NCBI GenBank assembly: GCA_949316235.1
Contig: OX438755.1
Coordinates: 18,986,151 to 19,050,150 of the forward strand
Length of the DNA: 64,000 nt
DNA from: Oegoconia quadripuncta
Taxonomy: Eukaryota > Arthropoda > Insecta > Lepidoptera > Autostichidae
Reading direction: 5' to 3'
The notes below the pieces were generated by a model. The model worked only from the letters and a program-made list of their open reading frames with translations, had not been told where the DNA came from and did no database searches. Below are positions 9,905-20,960 of this stretch, piece after piece (position 1 is the stretch's first letter; each line of letters starts with the position of its first letter). A program made the translations under genes and the position numbers.

Positions 9905-10000
9905 ACCCGACTGCCCCAGAAAGGAGGCCTGCCTGGGGATCGAACCCGAACCTCCCAAATTGGGAGACCGCGTTTTAACCGCTGAACCACCGACGCTCTT
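9905..10000 (-). mobile_element. SINE-D tRNA-like head
   Basis: On the minus strand the sequence runs GTCGGTGGTTCAGCGGTTAA (A box region), CTCCCAATTTGGGAGG (an anticodon-arm-like stem) and GGTTCGATCCCCAGGCAGG (B box). It resembles a tRNA closely but lacks a matching acceptor stem. A second copy is at 15033-15118. Confidence 0.6.
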
Positions 10001-10420
10001 TTAGCCAATGGTTGGGTGTTTATTATTATATAGAATTTCATATTGCCGTAACCTATTAAATCATTAAACCCATCCCTTGTGTCGCGTAATTTTCAATTTA
10101 AACCTTTTTAAATAGTGTGACTACTTAACTAGTATTCTTGCTACTAAAAATTAGACATGTGGTCGTAATTACAGACAACTTTCCCGAAGATAGTACTTTT
10201 TAGAATTCATTTTATAATTTCATTAATGCCATGTAAATAAAATAAATAAAAATGAAATAGGAACTGAACCCTTTCTCAGCAGACAAGGTAGGAGTATAAT
10301 TGTATCGAATGTAGTAAAAACACCAATTATAAATTACGTACATCTATGATTTGCTTTTCTTCAACATATTCTCCAAAACCAAATTTTCACTCATACTTAC
10401 TATATTAATTCTGTGCTCAT
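10001..10420. other. no feature recognised
   Basis: AT-rich intergenic DNA with no recognised content. Confidence 0.45.
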
Positions 10421-10709
10421 ACGATTCGGAGGTCGCGGGTTCGATCCCCAGCGGGGTACATGTATAAGTACTCGGTTTGGTTGGTGGTAGGGCATTTTAA
10501 ATGTCCGCCTGGCTAGCTACCACCACCTTATCTAAATCTGCCGCCAATGTTAATAGCAATGTTGTGTTCCGGTTGTCAGAGATAAAATAGCCAGGCCCCC
10601 AAATGTGTTGGGGTTTCCGGGTCAGTACGCTTCCACCTTCGATCTCATCTTCACTTAACATCAAGTGTAAGTGAGGTCAAGTACCAACACGTTGTGCATA
10701 AAAAAAATC
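10421..10709 (+). mobile_element. SINE-C copy
   Basis: CGGAGGTCGCGGGTTCGATC (B box) and GGTTGGTGGTAGGGCATTTT, the long body ending CGTTGTGCATAAAA, and a short A tail mark SINE-C. The 5' end of the head is lost. It carries private variants (CATCAAGTGTAAGTGAGG) shared only with the copy at 31408. Confidence 0.75.
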
Positions 10710-10889
10710 TTTTCAATGAAACCCTTCATAATTTTTCCGCGGCTATTTCAATGTTTTTTTAAATTCAAATTTAGAACAAACCAGTGCCGCAATTGGTGAG
10801 CAAAGATTTTTTTCTTGACAAATGTGTACGAGTTTTATAATGAAACTTTTTGTACTTATTTAGTATACAAATGTGCTAGTCAGTAGCGC
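10510..10889 (+). repeat. segment duplicated at 31408-31786
   Basis: The 3' part of the SINE-C and about 180 further unique bases, including TTGACAAATGTGTACGAGTT and GTGCTAGTCAGTAG, recur with few differences at 31408-31786 in the same orientation. The extension past the SINE tail shows that this is a duplicated block rather than two independent SINE insertions. Confidence 0.7.
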
Positions 10890-11283
10890 TAGCACCTAGT
10901 GCCTTTTAGTTGTAGATTTTCATACAACTTTACTTCACTAAAGCCATTCCGATCTCCATGTTGAAAAGTTATGAGGAAATTACAGGGTGGTTGGAAGTGA
11001 AAATAATTTTACACTCACCTGTTGGAAGCTCCCAGAGTACGTCCGTGATGCTAGCATACACACAATGGAATTCAACCATTTTGATAATGAAAAAAAATTG
11101 TGTCCCTGTTATGTAGTATTCAATATTTTTAGACAGCATTCTGGCGTCACGTAAGACTGGTATCCTCATTTCTCATACGCCAGTACTGTTTTACCTATGA
11201 TTACAATTTGTATCTCAAAAACGGTGCCTAAATAGTGCCTCCGAAATATACAAGCCCCATTAGTACTTCAAAAACAACGAAGT
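10890..11283. other. no feature recognised
   Basis: No coding or repeat signature recognised in about 400 bases. Confidence 0.45.
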
Positions 11284-11531
11284 ATAGAATAGAATAGAAT
11301 AGAATAGAATAGAATAGAATAGAATAGAATAGAATAGAATAGAATAGAATAGAATAGAATAGAATAGAATAGAATAGAATAGAATAGAATAGAATAGAAT
11401 AGAATAGAATAGAATAGAATAGAATAGAATAGAATAGAATAGAATAGAATAGAATAGAATAGAATAGAATAGAATAGAATAGAATAGAATAGAATAGAAT
11501 AGAATAGAATAGAATAGAATAGAATAGAATA
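11284..11531. repeat. pentanucleotide microsatellite, about 50 units
   Basis: About 250 bases of perfect AGAAT repeats (TTCTA on the other strand). The right flank matches LINE 3' ends that carry short TTCTA tails elsewhere (22125-22155, 24715-24790), so the array grew from a minus-strand LINE tail. Confidence 0.85.
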
Positions 11532-11625
11532 GTTTATTTGCAAGAACATAGTTTATAAGGTCATAAATTAGTTTGAGGATCTTATGTTCTACCAGTGATG
11601 CGGCATGCAAAAATTTTATTAGTTA
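11532..11625 (-). mobile_element. LINE 3' end whose tail became the microsatellite
   Basis: On the minus strand it reads a GCATGCCGCATCACTGGTAG block, then AACTAATTTATGACCTTATA, then TTCTTGCAAATAAAC and then the TTCTA array. The same order is seen, shorter, at 24790-24715. Confidence 0.6.
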
Positions 11626-12722
11626 ACTTATTTTCTAATTAAGCATTATTCAGTTGTCAAATTTGATATTCTAAATTACAGATTCATACAATACAGATAT
11701 AATACATTTATACAATACAATACAGATATTCTTTATAACCTAAAATTTATATTTTTGAATTTTTAGAATGTTTAGAAGACATTATATTGGTACATTTCTT
11801 TGACTAGGAGTCAAATAGTCAAGAAGATTTCTACATATCACAATTTCTACATATCAGAAGTAATTTCGATTTATGAAAGGGTGTCACGCAAACCACATAC
11901 ATTTTGTCCACCGAACAAAAATCCGGATCGGATAAATTTATCTGTGAGGATGGAATGTATGAAATTCTATGCACGCAACAAAAAGTACGTCGTCTGCACT
12001 ACACGTTTTCAGAAAGCCATCTAATTGACTTCATAGTTTTTGAACGAATATTTTATTTATTTTATTTTATTTGGGACAACAAACAGCTGTACAATGTGTT
12101 TCACTAAATTAAGTATTACAATGGGTTCGAGTCATCAATTATACAACCAGCAACGTTATCCACTAATTACTATTTTGAGTCTTACAATTACCTAGTGGCA
12201 CCCAGAAAACAGAAAACAAAGAAAGTGGTAGGTATTGTACGTAACAAGTAGCTACCTGTGCACATCAATATTATTATTTAGGTATTTTAATACATTATTA
12301 ACAATTCACTACAAAATCCCGCTTATCCATTTTAAAACCTGCACTTGTTTTGATTTGTTTGCTCTATGGACGACAAGAAGATTGAGTGTGGATGAGTATA
12401 AATGACAGATGATGGAAATGTATGTATTTATAAGACTTGTATATTTCATTGGCATTATCTAGGTACAGTTTTGCAGCAGTAAGCAAAGCAGACTCTGCGT
12501 ATGAGAAATGAGAATTACAGCAACACGTGACGCCAGAATCCTCACTAAAATGATGGAATAAGTCTTAAACTTCAAGCACTACTTCGTAGAGGATGTCCAG
12601 GAGTAGGCCACAGTATAGAGAAAATGAAGATGAGCCGGCGGAAAACTTGTAAATCGTTGTCAGTGACAACTTTTATTTTTAAGGGTATCACATACACAAA
12701 TAACTTGAAATACTTTATACTG
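11626..12722. other. no feature recognised
   Basis: About 1.1 kb without a supportable gene. Two short plus-strand open frames near 11800-12107 overlap each other and show no domain. Confidence 0.45.
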
Positions 12723-12724
12723 TA

Positions 12725-13593
12725 TACAGGGCGTCCCAAAGTTATGGGACATGAAGGGGAAGTACCTTAAATATCGTAGATAGTGAATTTTGCTCAAAGA
12801 AGACTTTATGTTATTTTTAAAAGTTAGTAATTCTGCATTCATAGATTTTCTAAAAATTATTTGCTTCGGCTGGGAATCGAACCGACTCAAATGTGAAAAA
12901 AAAAACACCCTACTTTTATGATGCCAATCGAAAGAATAGCTAAAAAATAATAACTCTGCCTAAGTAACATAGTATTTTAAAAGAAAGGAACAACGTGAAA
13001 TTAATCATTTTAATCAAATAAAAAACATACATGAAACTGCCGTAGTCAATTAAGTAGGTATTTTTTTGTAAATTAATTAATTAAATGCTCAAAATGTGAT
13101 CCCTCTTGTCTTACGCAAATCGCCAATCTTTTAATGAGCCCGCTGCCTGTTGATTTTCTAATCATTTTATGGTGAACACTCGATGTGATATGGCACAATT
13201 CTGTTTGCAACTCGCCTACGTTCTCGTATCGCTTTTTGTATAGCATATCTTTCACGTATCCCCAAAAGAAGAAATCACTTTAGCAATAAATAACTTTCTT
13301 GAAATTTGACTCAATCATTTTATGTTGTTCCTTTCTTTTAAAATACTATGTTACTTAGGCAGAGTTATTATTTTTTAGCTATTCTTTCGATTGGCATCAT
13401 AAAAGTAGGGTGTTTTTTTTTTCACATTTAAGTCGGTTCGATTCCCAGCCGAAGCAAGTAATTTTTAGAAAATCTATGAATGCAGAATTACTAACTTTTA
13501 AAAATAACATAAAGTCTTCTTTGAGCAAAATTCACTATCTACAATATTTAAGGTACTTCCCCTTCATGTCCCATAACTTTGGGACGCCCTGTA
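12725..13593 (-). mobile_element. Tc1/mariner-type element with 270-bp inverted repeats
   Basis: The element starts TACAGGGCGTCCCAAAG and ends with the reverse complement. TA dinucleotides at 12723-12724 and 13594-13595 are the target duplication. The inverted repeats span 12725-12994 and 13324-13593 and differ at only a handful of sites, which points to a young or gene-converted copy. The 329-bp interior holds the C-terminus of a transposase on the minus strand. The DDE triad is missing, so the element is non-autonomous. Confidence 0.8.
13073..13255 (-). pseudogene. Tc1/mariner transposase C-terminal fragment
   Basis: Sixty codons read YKKRYENVGELQTELCH near the start and end CVRQEGSHFEHLIN. 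The final block of the form C-x-x-x-x-G-x-HFEHL is the C-terminus of IS630/Tc1/mariner transposases that insert into TA. The N-terminal helix-turn-helix and the catalytic aspartates that would lie upstream are absent from the 869-bp element. It is bounded on both sides by the 270-bp inverted repeats. Confidence 0.65.
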
Positions 13594-14757
13594 TACGTTT
13601 ATACGTAATACATATTTATACTGAATAAAATAGAATAGAAACAATAATAACAGAAAAGTATACGTCCAATCTTTACAAGGACAAATTATGAAGTGATTAA
13701 ACAAAAGCTACACAGAAAAAGAGAGAGAGAAAGAACAGGCAGAGTTCAAATTTTGAATTTAAAATATTATGACGTAACCGAAAAAGAAACAAACAAGGAG
13801 AATACTGAAAAAAGAGAACCAACGAGTCGCATGGCGTCTCGTTACAAACTACAGTGACACATTTTTTTCCTTGAGGCACTATTTGAGCACTATTTTTTGG
13901 CATTATTAAAATAGCTGAATTCTTTGACGAAAGATCGCTTTGTAAACCATCCCTTCTCTGTTTCCCTTAGTTCCGAGAAATGTGAGATGGGAAGACTCAA
14001 TATTATCAGAGGACTGAGACTTCTTTCCGGGCATATACTACTTAATAAATTTGGATTTATGATAGGAAAAGTGAACTCCCCAAATTGTGACGTGTGGGGT
14101 AGTAGAGGATGTCTATCATATTTTGGTGGAATGTGCACGGAACGAGGCTCAGAGAAGATATATCCACCTCTGACAAATAGTACCATAGGATGTGTATATA
14201 TCCTGGCGTCTCCCTTATCGGGAGAGGCCAGGTTACTATATCACCTACGAGAACTCGCAATGAGTGGAAGGAATTGACTCCACTGGCAGTGCATTAAGGA
14301 CTGTTGCTTTTATGGGGGTGGCATATCGTTTTCTCACGATAAAACCCTCGATATAAAAAAAAAAGAAAAATTTCCACTGTGTGTATGTACTGTGTGTATC
14401 AAGCGTCATGGACGTCCCAGAGCGGGTTCACAGCTAAACGTCAAAAGTCTATTGGACAAAAAGTATTCCAACTACATCGTAAACACTTTCATTCTAGACT
14501 CGTTTTCCACCTGGAAGTATAAACAGCGCCCCAGTAACCTGACATTATTTATTTATACGTTCCCTTTTACAAACATGTGTCGCCGATGAAAAAAGGTTTA
14601 GGTGAAGGAACCGCCGACATCAGGTGCCTGGGGTAGGTATTTTTGGTTGGGTAAGTGGATTCGATACTGCTCGTATATACGAAACAAAATCCATTCCATT
14701 TCCATTTGGAATAAAAACTTTAACAAATAAATAAATATCCGACTTGGGTTCTTTTAT
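13594..14757. other. no feature recognised
   Basis: About 1.15 kb. Overlapping open frames on both strands at 13890-14277 cancel each other as evidence, and none shows a domain. A GA-rich tract lies near 13720. Confidence 0.45.
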
Positions 14758-14848
14758 AAGATTCGTACTTGACCTCAATCACACCTGATGTTAAGTGAAG
14801 ATGAGGTCGAAGGCGTACTGACCCGGAAACTCCAACACATCTAATTAT
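14758..14848 (-). mobile_element. SINE-C 3' fragment
   Basis: Reverse complement of the SINE-C tail half, with TTGACCTCAATCACACCTGA and GTACTGACCCGGAAACTCC. Head absent. Confidence 0.6.
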
Positions 14849-15020
14849 TATCTAAAAAAATGAAAACACAAAATAACTGTAAAAAAAGAAAAGAAAAATG
14901 ATCCTGTGGGTTTCTTGTGCCGCTTCTTTTCCCACAGATGATTTTCCGAAGCGGTAGTAGCTTGGACATACTGACTGACCGAAAAATGCTTAAGCCCTAT
15001 TTTTATATCCAATAGATTTA
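14849..15020 (-). mobile_element. LINE 3' end fragment
   Basis: On the minus strand the sequence reads AAGCTACTACCGCTTCGGAA, then AAGAAGCGGCACAAGAAACC, then an A- and T-rich end. This order is familiar from 3' regions of lepidopteran LINEs. No ORF remains. Confidence 0.4.
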
Positions 15021-15032
15021 AATTGACATTCA

Positions 15033-15118
15033 ACAAATGATATGTCTGCCTGGGAATCGAACTCGGACCTCCCAAATTGTAAGAGCGCGTCATAACCGCT
15101 AAGCCACCGACGCTAGTA
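15033..15118 (-). mobile_element. SINE-D tRNA-like head
   Basis: Second copy of the tRNA-like unit at 9905. The minus strand carries the GTCGGTGGCTTAGCGGTTA A-box region and a B box that reads GAGTTCGATTCCCAGGCAG. It is slightly more diverged than the first copy. Confidence 0.55.
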
Positions 15119-15470
15119 GGGTTATAATGACAGTAGCAAATTCAGGAACCACAACGCGAAATCTAAGGGCCGTTCTATTAAAACCTTTGCTTTTTTACTC
15201 CCGAAAGGTGCGTCCGACACGACCTCCTGCCAGCCCCTGTTTTGCCTGCTGTTTGATTTATTCATTCACCGAGTCCGCTTCCGGGAGCTTGAACGATAAA
15301 AATAGGGGTATATCCAGGGTGTATCGGATGTCCGGGAGTTACTGTTTGACAATAGAAATGTGATCAATTTGAATTTTGCTTGTAATGGCGCTGAATATTT
15401 TTCGGATAGGAAACTTTCTCTTAGTTTTTCTTGCATTAACCTTAAAAATTATAACTTTGTGATAATGTTA
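15119..15470. other. no feature recognised
   Basis: A 78-codon open frame (15127-15363) has no recognisable domain. Nothing else seen. Confidence 0.45.
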
Positions 15471-15838
15471 TAACCGCATCCGTGGCTGAATCTTAACAAC
15501 ATTGTGTTTACGATTGGATTACGAATCGGAGGTCACGGGTTCAATCCCCAGCGTTGTACATGTTTAAGGACTCGGTTTGGTTGGTGGTAGGGCATTTTAA
15601 ATTTTATTTAATTTTAAATGTCCGCCTGGCTAGCTACCACCATCTTATCTAAATCTAAATCTGCCGCCAAACAGCAATGTTAATAGCATTGTTGTGTTAC
15701 GGTTGTCAGAAAAGATAGCCATTCCCCCATATATATTGGGGTTTCCGGGTCAGTACGTTTCCGCCTTCGACCTCATCTTCGCTTAAGATCACGTGTGATT
15801 GAGGTAAAGTACTAACCCGTTGTGCATAAAAAAAAATG
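15471..15838 (+). mobile_element. SINE-C copy, near full length
   Basis: Starts TAACCGCATCCGTGGCTGAA (A box region), with GGTCACGGGTTCAATCC as a mutated B box and a full body ending CGTTGTGCATAAAAAAAA. A short internal duplication of the ATTTTAAATTT motif is present near 15595. Confidence 0.75.
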
Positions 15839-16184
15839 TAGATGGTCGCCATGTGGTATTAAAGATGGTGGTTAGTCGAGGACGGGGGGGTTCCGTAAAT
15901 AAGACTAGTTGTCCATAGCGATGTTGCACGAACAAGGCACTTTAATACTGAACACGGCTATTTATTACATTGGTATCGGCGCTGACTAAGCGATATGCGT
16001 TTATGTTGCAGTAAACCATTACGCTACGGGTAAACACCGAAATAAGGCGAGGTTATCAATTTACTACCACGGGACATCGAAGGTACAATATTTAGAGTCT
16101 AATGGATCTTGTGTCCAAGTAAAAGACTAGTAAAACAATGATAGAGGACTGGAGATTAACGGGACAAGTGTTCGGGGGTGATGA
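15839..16184. other. no feature recognised
   Basis: Intergenic DNA, nothing recognised. Confidence 0.4.
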
Positions 16185-16425
16185 TGAACACGTGTGGTTC
16201 GAACACACCTGATGATAAGTGAATATGAGGCCAAAGGTGGAAGGTGGAAACGTATTGGCCCGGAAACCCCATCTTAATTGGAGGACTGGCTATCTTATCT
16301 CTGAAACGGAACACAACAATGCTATTAACATTGCTGTTTGGCGGTAAACTTAGATAAGATGGTGGTAATAGCTAGGTGGACATTTAAATTGCCCTACTGG
16401 TGGTACCAAACCGAGTACGAGTGCG
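16185..16425 (-). mobile_element. SINE-C copy, reverse orientation
   Basis: Reverse complement of the SINE-C body with ACACCTGATGATAAGTGAAT, GGAAACCCCATCTTAATTGG and ACCAAACCGAGTACGAG. The tRNA head beyond the last block is missing. Confidence 0.65.
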
Positions 16426-16535
16426 AGGCCAAAAGTGCCTGTTGGTCAAATGACCCTGAATCAGGCGATAATCATTGCAAATAAGAAATGGCAGTGCCAG
16501 ATTAGTTTATAAGCTAAATAAGCAAAGCACTAATG

Positions 16536-16812
16536 GAGCACTCGCATTCGCTATTCATTTTCGATTAGCGAAGTTAAGCAATGTCTGGCACGGTCAGCCC
16601 TTGGATGGCTGACTACTAGTGGCAGTTTAATATAAGTGTTTCAGTGCTTCTGAGGGCACGTTAAGTAGTCGGTCCCAGCTGTTGTGCAAGACACTGACTA
16701 TCAGAGTTGGCAAATCTGACGCAAATCCACCAAACCGCATTGGACCTGCGTGGTGGGTTATTGGCCCATACCCCTTAAAAGGAGACTGCCCCAACAACCT
16801 AACAAACAAACA
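16536..16812 (+). mobile_element. 5S rRNA-derived SINE (SINE3-like)
   Basis: GCGAAGTTAAGCAATGTCTG and GGTCAGCCCTTGGATGGCTG closely follow eukaryotic 5S rRNA across its internal promoter (box A, intermediate element and box C, 5S positions of roughly 50-95). A unique body follows, then a GCATTGGACCTGCGTGGTGG block common at lepidopteran LINE 3' ends and an AAACA repeat tail. A 5S head, body and LINE-like tail is the architecture of SINE3 elements. It cannot be a 5S gene, because the 5' half of 5S is not matched and the tail is unrelated. Confidence 0.65.
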
Positions 16813-16824
16813 AACAAACAAAAT

Positions 16825-16915
16825 ATTCGTTATTGTACAACAATAAGAAACATAAGAAAAATAAGAAAAAGCGGATCACTAAAAGCGATCTCTTCCACGC
16901 ACCTCATTTATTAAA
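16825..16915 (-). mobile_element. LINE-U 3' end
   Basis: Minus-strand LINE-U tail block with GATCACTAAAAGCGATCTCT and CTTCCACGCACCTCATTTA. Lies directly after the 5S-type SINE. Confidence 0.5.
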
Positions 16916-17261
16916 ATCTATCGAGCCATTCAGGCTACTTGATGCGCTAAACGGACATAATTAATAATGTATTATGTCGACGTCATTAAAAGTCATATAT
17001 GAGATATCACTTGAAATAAAAATTCATAACTAGCATATTTTCTTGTGAATATATTTTATAATTTTCTAATGAATATTTTTAATGCGGAGGTGTAAGGCTG
17101 ATGATGATGAAGCGACTGTTCAGGACATCACAGGGGAGACCAAAATCACAGACAATAAGTACATAATCCATTCGCGTAAAGAATAGGTGCATACCACCTT
17201 GTGGTCCCGATTGGGAATACTTTTTTAGGCCGATATTGGTACAGATATAGGGGAATGGAAT
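16916..17261. other. no feature recognised
   Basis: Intergenic DNA with no recognised repeat or gene. Confidence 0.4.
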
Positions 17262-17690
17262 ACTCAAATCAAATCAAATCAGAAATGCTTTATTTATTTT
17301 TTATTTATTTTTTGTTTTCGTTTTGTGTATGTGACTTTGATAGATAAATGTATCCAAGGGTGCGCAGGCTTAACGACAAATGAATACCAGATATACTGTA
17401 AGTAGAAATAAACATTCTTTTAGACATATTCATAACATCACGCCCTTAATCCCAAATGGTTGGTCAGAGATATCCCAAAAATATAGGTACACAGGGTACA
17501 CTTAAAATAGTCAGATTTTACATTTTTGAAGCTACTGCTTGTTCAAAAGGCAATTTTCCCCTGAGAAGAACAAGCAAGAAGCTCGAGAGGTTGCTCTTAA
17601 AAAAAAAGTTTTTATATATTACAAAATTATTAATTATTATTTTCTATTATAATATTTCATTATTAATTGTGAAAGTCAAGAGAGAGGGTG
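17262..17690 (-). mobile_element. LINE-W 3' UTR
   Basis: The plus-strand start TCAAATCAAATCAAATCAG is the complement of the LINE-W TTTGA tail. The blocks ACTGCTTGTTCAAAAGGCAA and AGAAGAACAAGCAAGAAGCT are the complement of the 3' UTR seen at 6060-6240. About 150 bases at 17290-17450 are not in the other copies and may be a later insertion. Confidence 0.6.
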
Positions 17691-17884
17691 AAATAGTCTT
17701 AATCCCACACTGAGTAGCGTACAAAAGTAGTTTTGTAATTTCTTAAATATAAATCTAGTAAGAAATATCTAAAGCAATAAATCTTCTTAGCTCTACAGCT
17801 CTGCTGGTCTGCTTCCGCCAAGTTCAGCACTACCGTAGCGAGGTAGACCCTGACATCGTATCGTATTAATGCCAAGATTGTCAA

Positions 17885-18335
17885 GTATTGTTAACAAAAC
17901 AAGTAGACCAAGTCATCTACGTAATTTGGCATACCTACCACCATATCAACTACCTAAATTTAATAATGTATATGGCATGAGAATATGGGATTATATTTTA
18001 CCAGATATTTTAAATAATATTCCTGGTGAACTATATATTCACATAACATAAAACAATGTAAAAATGCATTGAAGAAGTACTTTATAGATGGAACTATGTA
18101 GGAAGTGCCTTTCCAACAAATTTTATTTCGATAGAGAGACACACGTCTACTTGCTTTGGCATATCATCTTATGTATTCAAGTTACGTTACATACCTTTGG
18201 TAATAATTAATAACGCGGCGGGTCAGTGACCTCATTCGCATTAACACAAACCTTTACAGGTTTTCGTAGGCGTCTTATAGTGAAGATTGTTTAAATAATG
18301 TTCTATGGATAAATAAGGAAAAAAAAAGTTATTTA
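17885..18335 (+). mobile_element. LINE-X 3' end
   Basis: The C-terminus of a LINE ORF2 (TSRPSHLRNLAYLPPYQLPK, then GMRIWDYILPDILNNIPGEL) is followed by a 3' UTR identical in layout to the minus-strand copy at 24795-25383. A stop interrupts the frame soon after PGEL. The domain style (a conserved W-x-x-LP near the end) fits the CR1/Jockey group. Confidence 0.65.
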
Positions 18336-18520
18336 AAATATTTTTCAAATTCTGTTTGTGAGAAAATAAGGATTGTTCATGTATGAGACCCCATAACTGT
18401 TTATATCTTATCGAATCTAGACGATATAGCCCGATATATTATATTAACAAGAATAGATTTTGTTGTGACTCAACACAAGTATCCAGACAGATATAACTAG
18501 AAAGAACCTGATAAATAAAT

Positions 18521-18755
18521 AAATAAATTCACACAAACACACAGCGCCATCTAGGTCCACAGTAAGCATCTAGGCTTGTGTTATGGATACCAGATGGTTG
18601 ATAAACTACGCAAATATATTTTTTATTTTTTGTAAATAAATACACGTATAAATGAAAAACATCCAAAACTCGGGAACACATGTCTGTATTCATCATACAA
18701 ACATTATGACCCTAGCGTTTCTAACCACTATACCAAACAGGTCGTCGTGATAACT
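18521..18755 (-). mobile_element. SINE-A copy, reverse orientation
   Basis: Reverse complement of the full SINE-A, from ACACACAGCGCCATCTAGGT at the tail to CTAACCACTATACCAAACAG at the head. The B box is damaged by a deletion near 18710. Confidence 0.7.
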
Positions 18756-20960
18756 GGTGAAGTTGCTTCATTACTATTAAAAAAAATCGCGAAGTTTCAG
18801 AACAAAAACAAAGAATAGCGGGGAAACATTACGAAATCGTCGGTAATCACTATCGTCGGCGAATCTAAGTTATCGCTTAACCGATTTCACGGAGGTGTGC
18901 AGACAAAGTTTTATTACGGACGTTTACGCCTTTTTCTCAAAGAGCTTTCATATTATTAGCCCGTCAAAGTGCGGGGTACACTAGGTGGACATTAATAATC
19001 TTTATTTAACACTTTGACGGACAGTGAATGCCTATATGAATGAAGTAATAACAATAAAATATCTCTCTCTGGTTCAGTGTCCGTGAACATGTTAAACGAC
19101 TCTTGGACCTGCAGTCTGGATATTGATATCAAACGCTATACTACCGGTTTCAATCACTAAATCCCAAAAATGTCATTTAATGAAAGTTTTAGAGACTATT
19201 AGAGTTTCTGATCTCAAAATATCGGTGTTCGTTAGAATTAGGATTTAGGCTTCCAACAAAAACTGATATGATTATCAACACTATAAAATTTAAAATAACA
19301 TCACTAGGAGTAATAATCGATATCGGTTGCTATCTATACCGAGACTAGAGGCTCAGGCTGGTTCTATTATAATCGATAGAGGTTGGCATTTTTAGTAATA
19401 ACGGAATAACTTCAATATCTATCCCTCCAAAAATTAAAAATTAAACCGACATAGAAAAAAGAATAAACATAGCGTCACGACCTTCATCGCTCATGTGGTG
19501 GTCAGTGATACACAAAATGTTTGAAATAGTTCAACGATTTAACTTTCGAAACATACAGAAGTGCCCACGTGACAGGGGGTGAGCTATTCGTCTTTAAAAC
19601 ATCTTAGTCTGTAGATGTTTTTTGGTGTCAAGTCCCTTAGTCGCCTTTTGTGTCACCCACCTACCATTCTATTCAATACTTAGAGATGCAGTTTAATAAC
19701 CAAATCTACTTATTTACTGAATGATTTCGCTAGTTATTTCACTTTTATTTTTTTTTGCGTTCACTGTATCTAGAACCTTAACCGCCGGCTTGCCTGCGGG
19801 CGGCACATTAACAAAACTCATACGTCCCGCTCGAGCCCTGTAATCTGATGACCTACATACTGTGCCTTCTAATTGGGCGGCCTTTATGCCCTAAACTTTA
19901 GGCCTATACCTACTGACAGAATGAACGCGCGCGGGTGAACGCGGATAAGCGCAGGAGGGCCCAAATTTGGTGAAAATAACTTCAAACATATAAAAGCAAG
20001 GTGCACGCATTTTACCTATACTTTAGATTTAGGGCTATAGTTTCTGGTTATTTTATTAAAAGGCAAACAGTATTCAGTAAACTTCCAATAGCTAAGCCAT
20101 TCTTAGTGGTAACCAAACCACAAAAAAGAGTTTGGTACTTACATTTACAATTTCACATAAACAATCTACAGATCATATTTGTATTGCTTTTCATGTGAGC
20201 ATTTACCCAACCTTTCTTACCAAAGATCCCTTAGATGCCTTTTACGACATGCACGGGGCAGCGATTTCTAATTCAACTCTGCCAAAACGACACAGCACAC
20301 AATTTATATCACGATAAAAAACGCTTGCTTTTCCAGCGTTTAGTTTGTCTGAGGCCTTAAGCTTATTAGCGCTAATTCATGGTCAACTGAACTCTCACTA
20401 TTAACACGAATTATTAAAGACGTAAGCTAACAGGTGTAACAACTTTGATTTATAAAATGTAGATACCTAGGTACTATTCACGATTGCATCGTTAATAGGT
20501 AGGTATATATTTTACGTTACCTATAGGTTCTATATTGTCTAAAGGTAACACAAAATCTTTCATAATATGACTGACTAAAATAACTTTATTTAACGTTTAC
20601 ACAGCAATAAGCAGAAAAAAATCCAGAAAAAGGCGCCAAGTTCCTTTATGAATTTCGTTTTGACCTAAAAAGTTGAAACCTAGTTTGATGCCAAGTAACA
20701 AGGAATTCTTCCGTGTACAAATATCGAAAGACGTTTTTTCGGATATCTTAAATGTTTATGTAAGTACTACTAGAATACGAATTGGTTGGTTTTAATTAAT
20801 AAAATATAGAGCTTTTACTTTGGAAGTTTAAAATTATGACAAGTTCTGAGACGAATTCATCTTTTCATTCGATTTAGACGGAGATCAAGATATCACCCAA
20901 GGATTTTCCCTAATAATTGCATTGGGCAAGGATTATTTTTGGAAAGGCATTTTTAACTTT
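18756..20960. other. no feature recognised
   Basis: About 2.2 kb without a supportable gene. A short inverted pair (CCGTCAAAGTG near 18963 and CACTTTGACGG near 19011) brackets about 40 bases and may be a MITE end. Short overlapping frames at 20001-20317 show no domain. Confidence 0.45.

Noticed and set aside
11260..11610. Open frames of repeated FYSIL-type residues
   Set aside because: Translation of the AGAAT microsatellite, not a gene.
12660..13628. Two near-identical open frames starting MFFFSHLSRF, one on each strand
   Set aside because: They lie in the two terminal inverted repeats of the Tc1/mariner-type element, and mirror placement explains their identity. No domain.
16570..16612. 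Possible 5S rRNA gene
   Set aside because: Only the internal promoter part resembles 5S. The 5' half and terminator are absent and the sequence runs into a SINE body.
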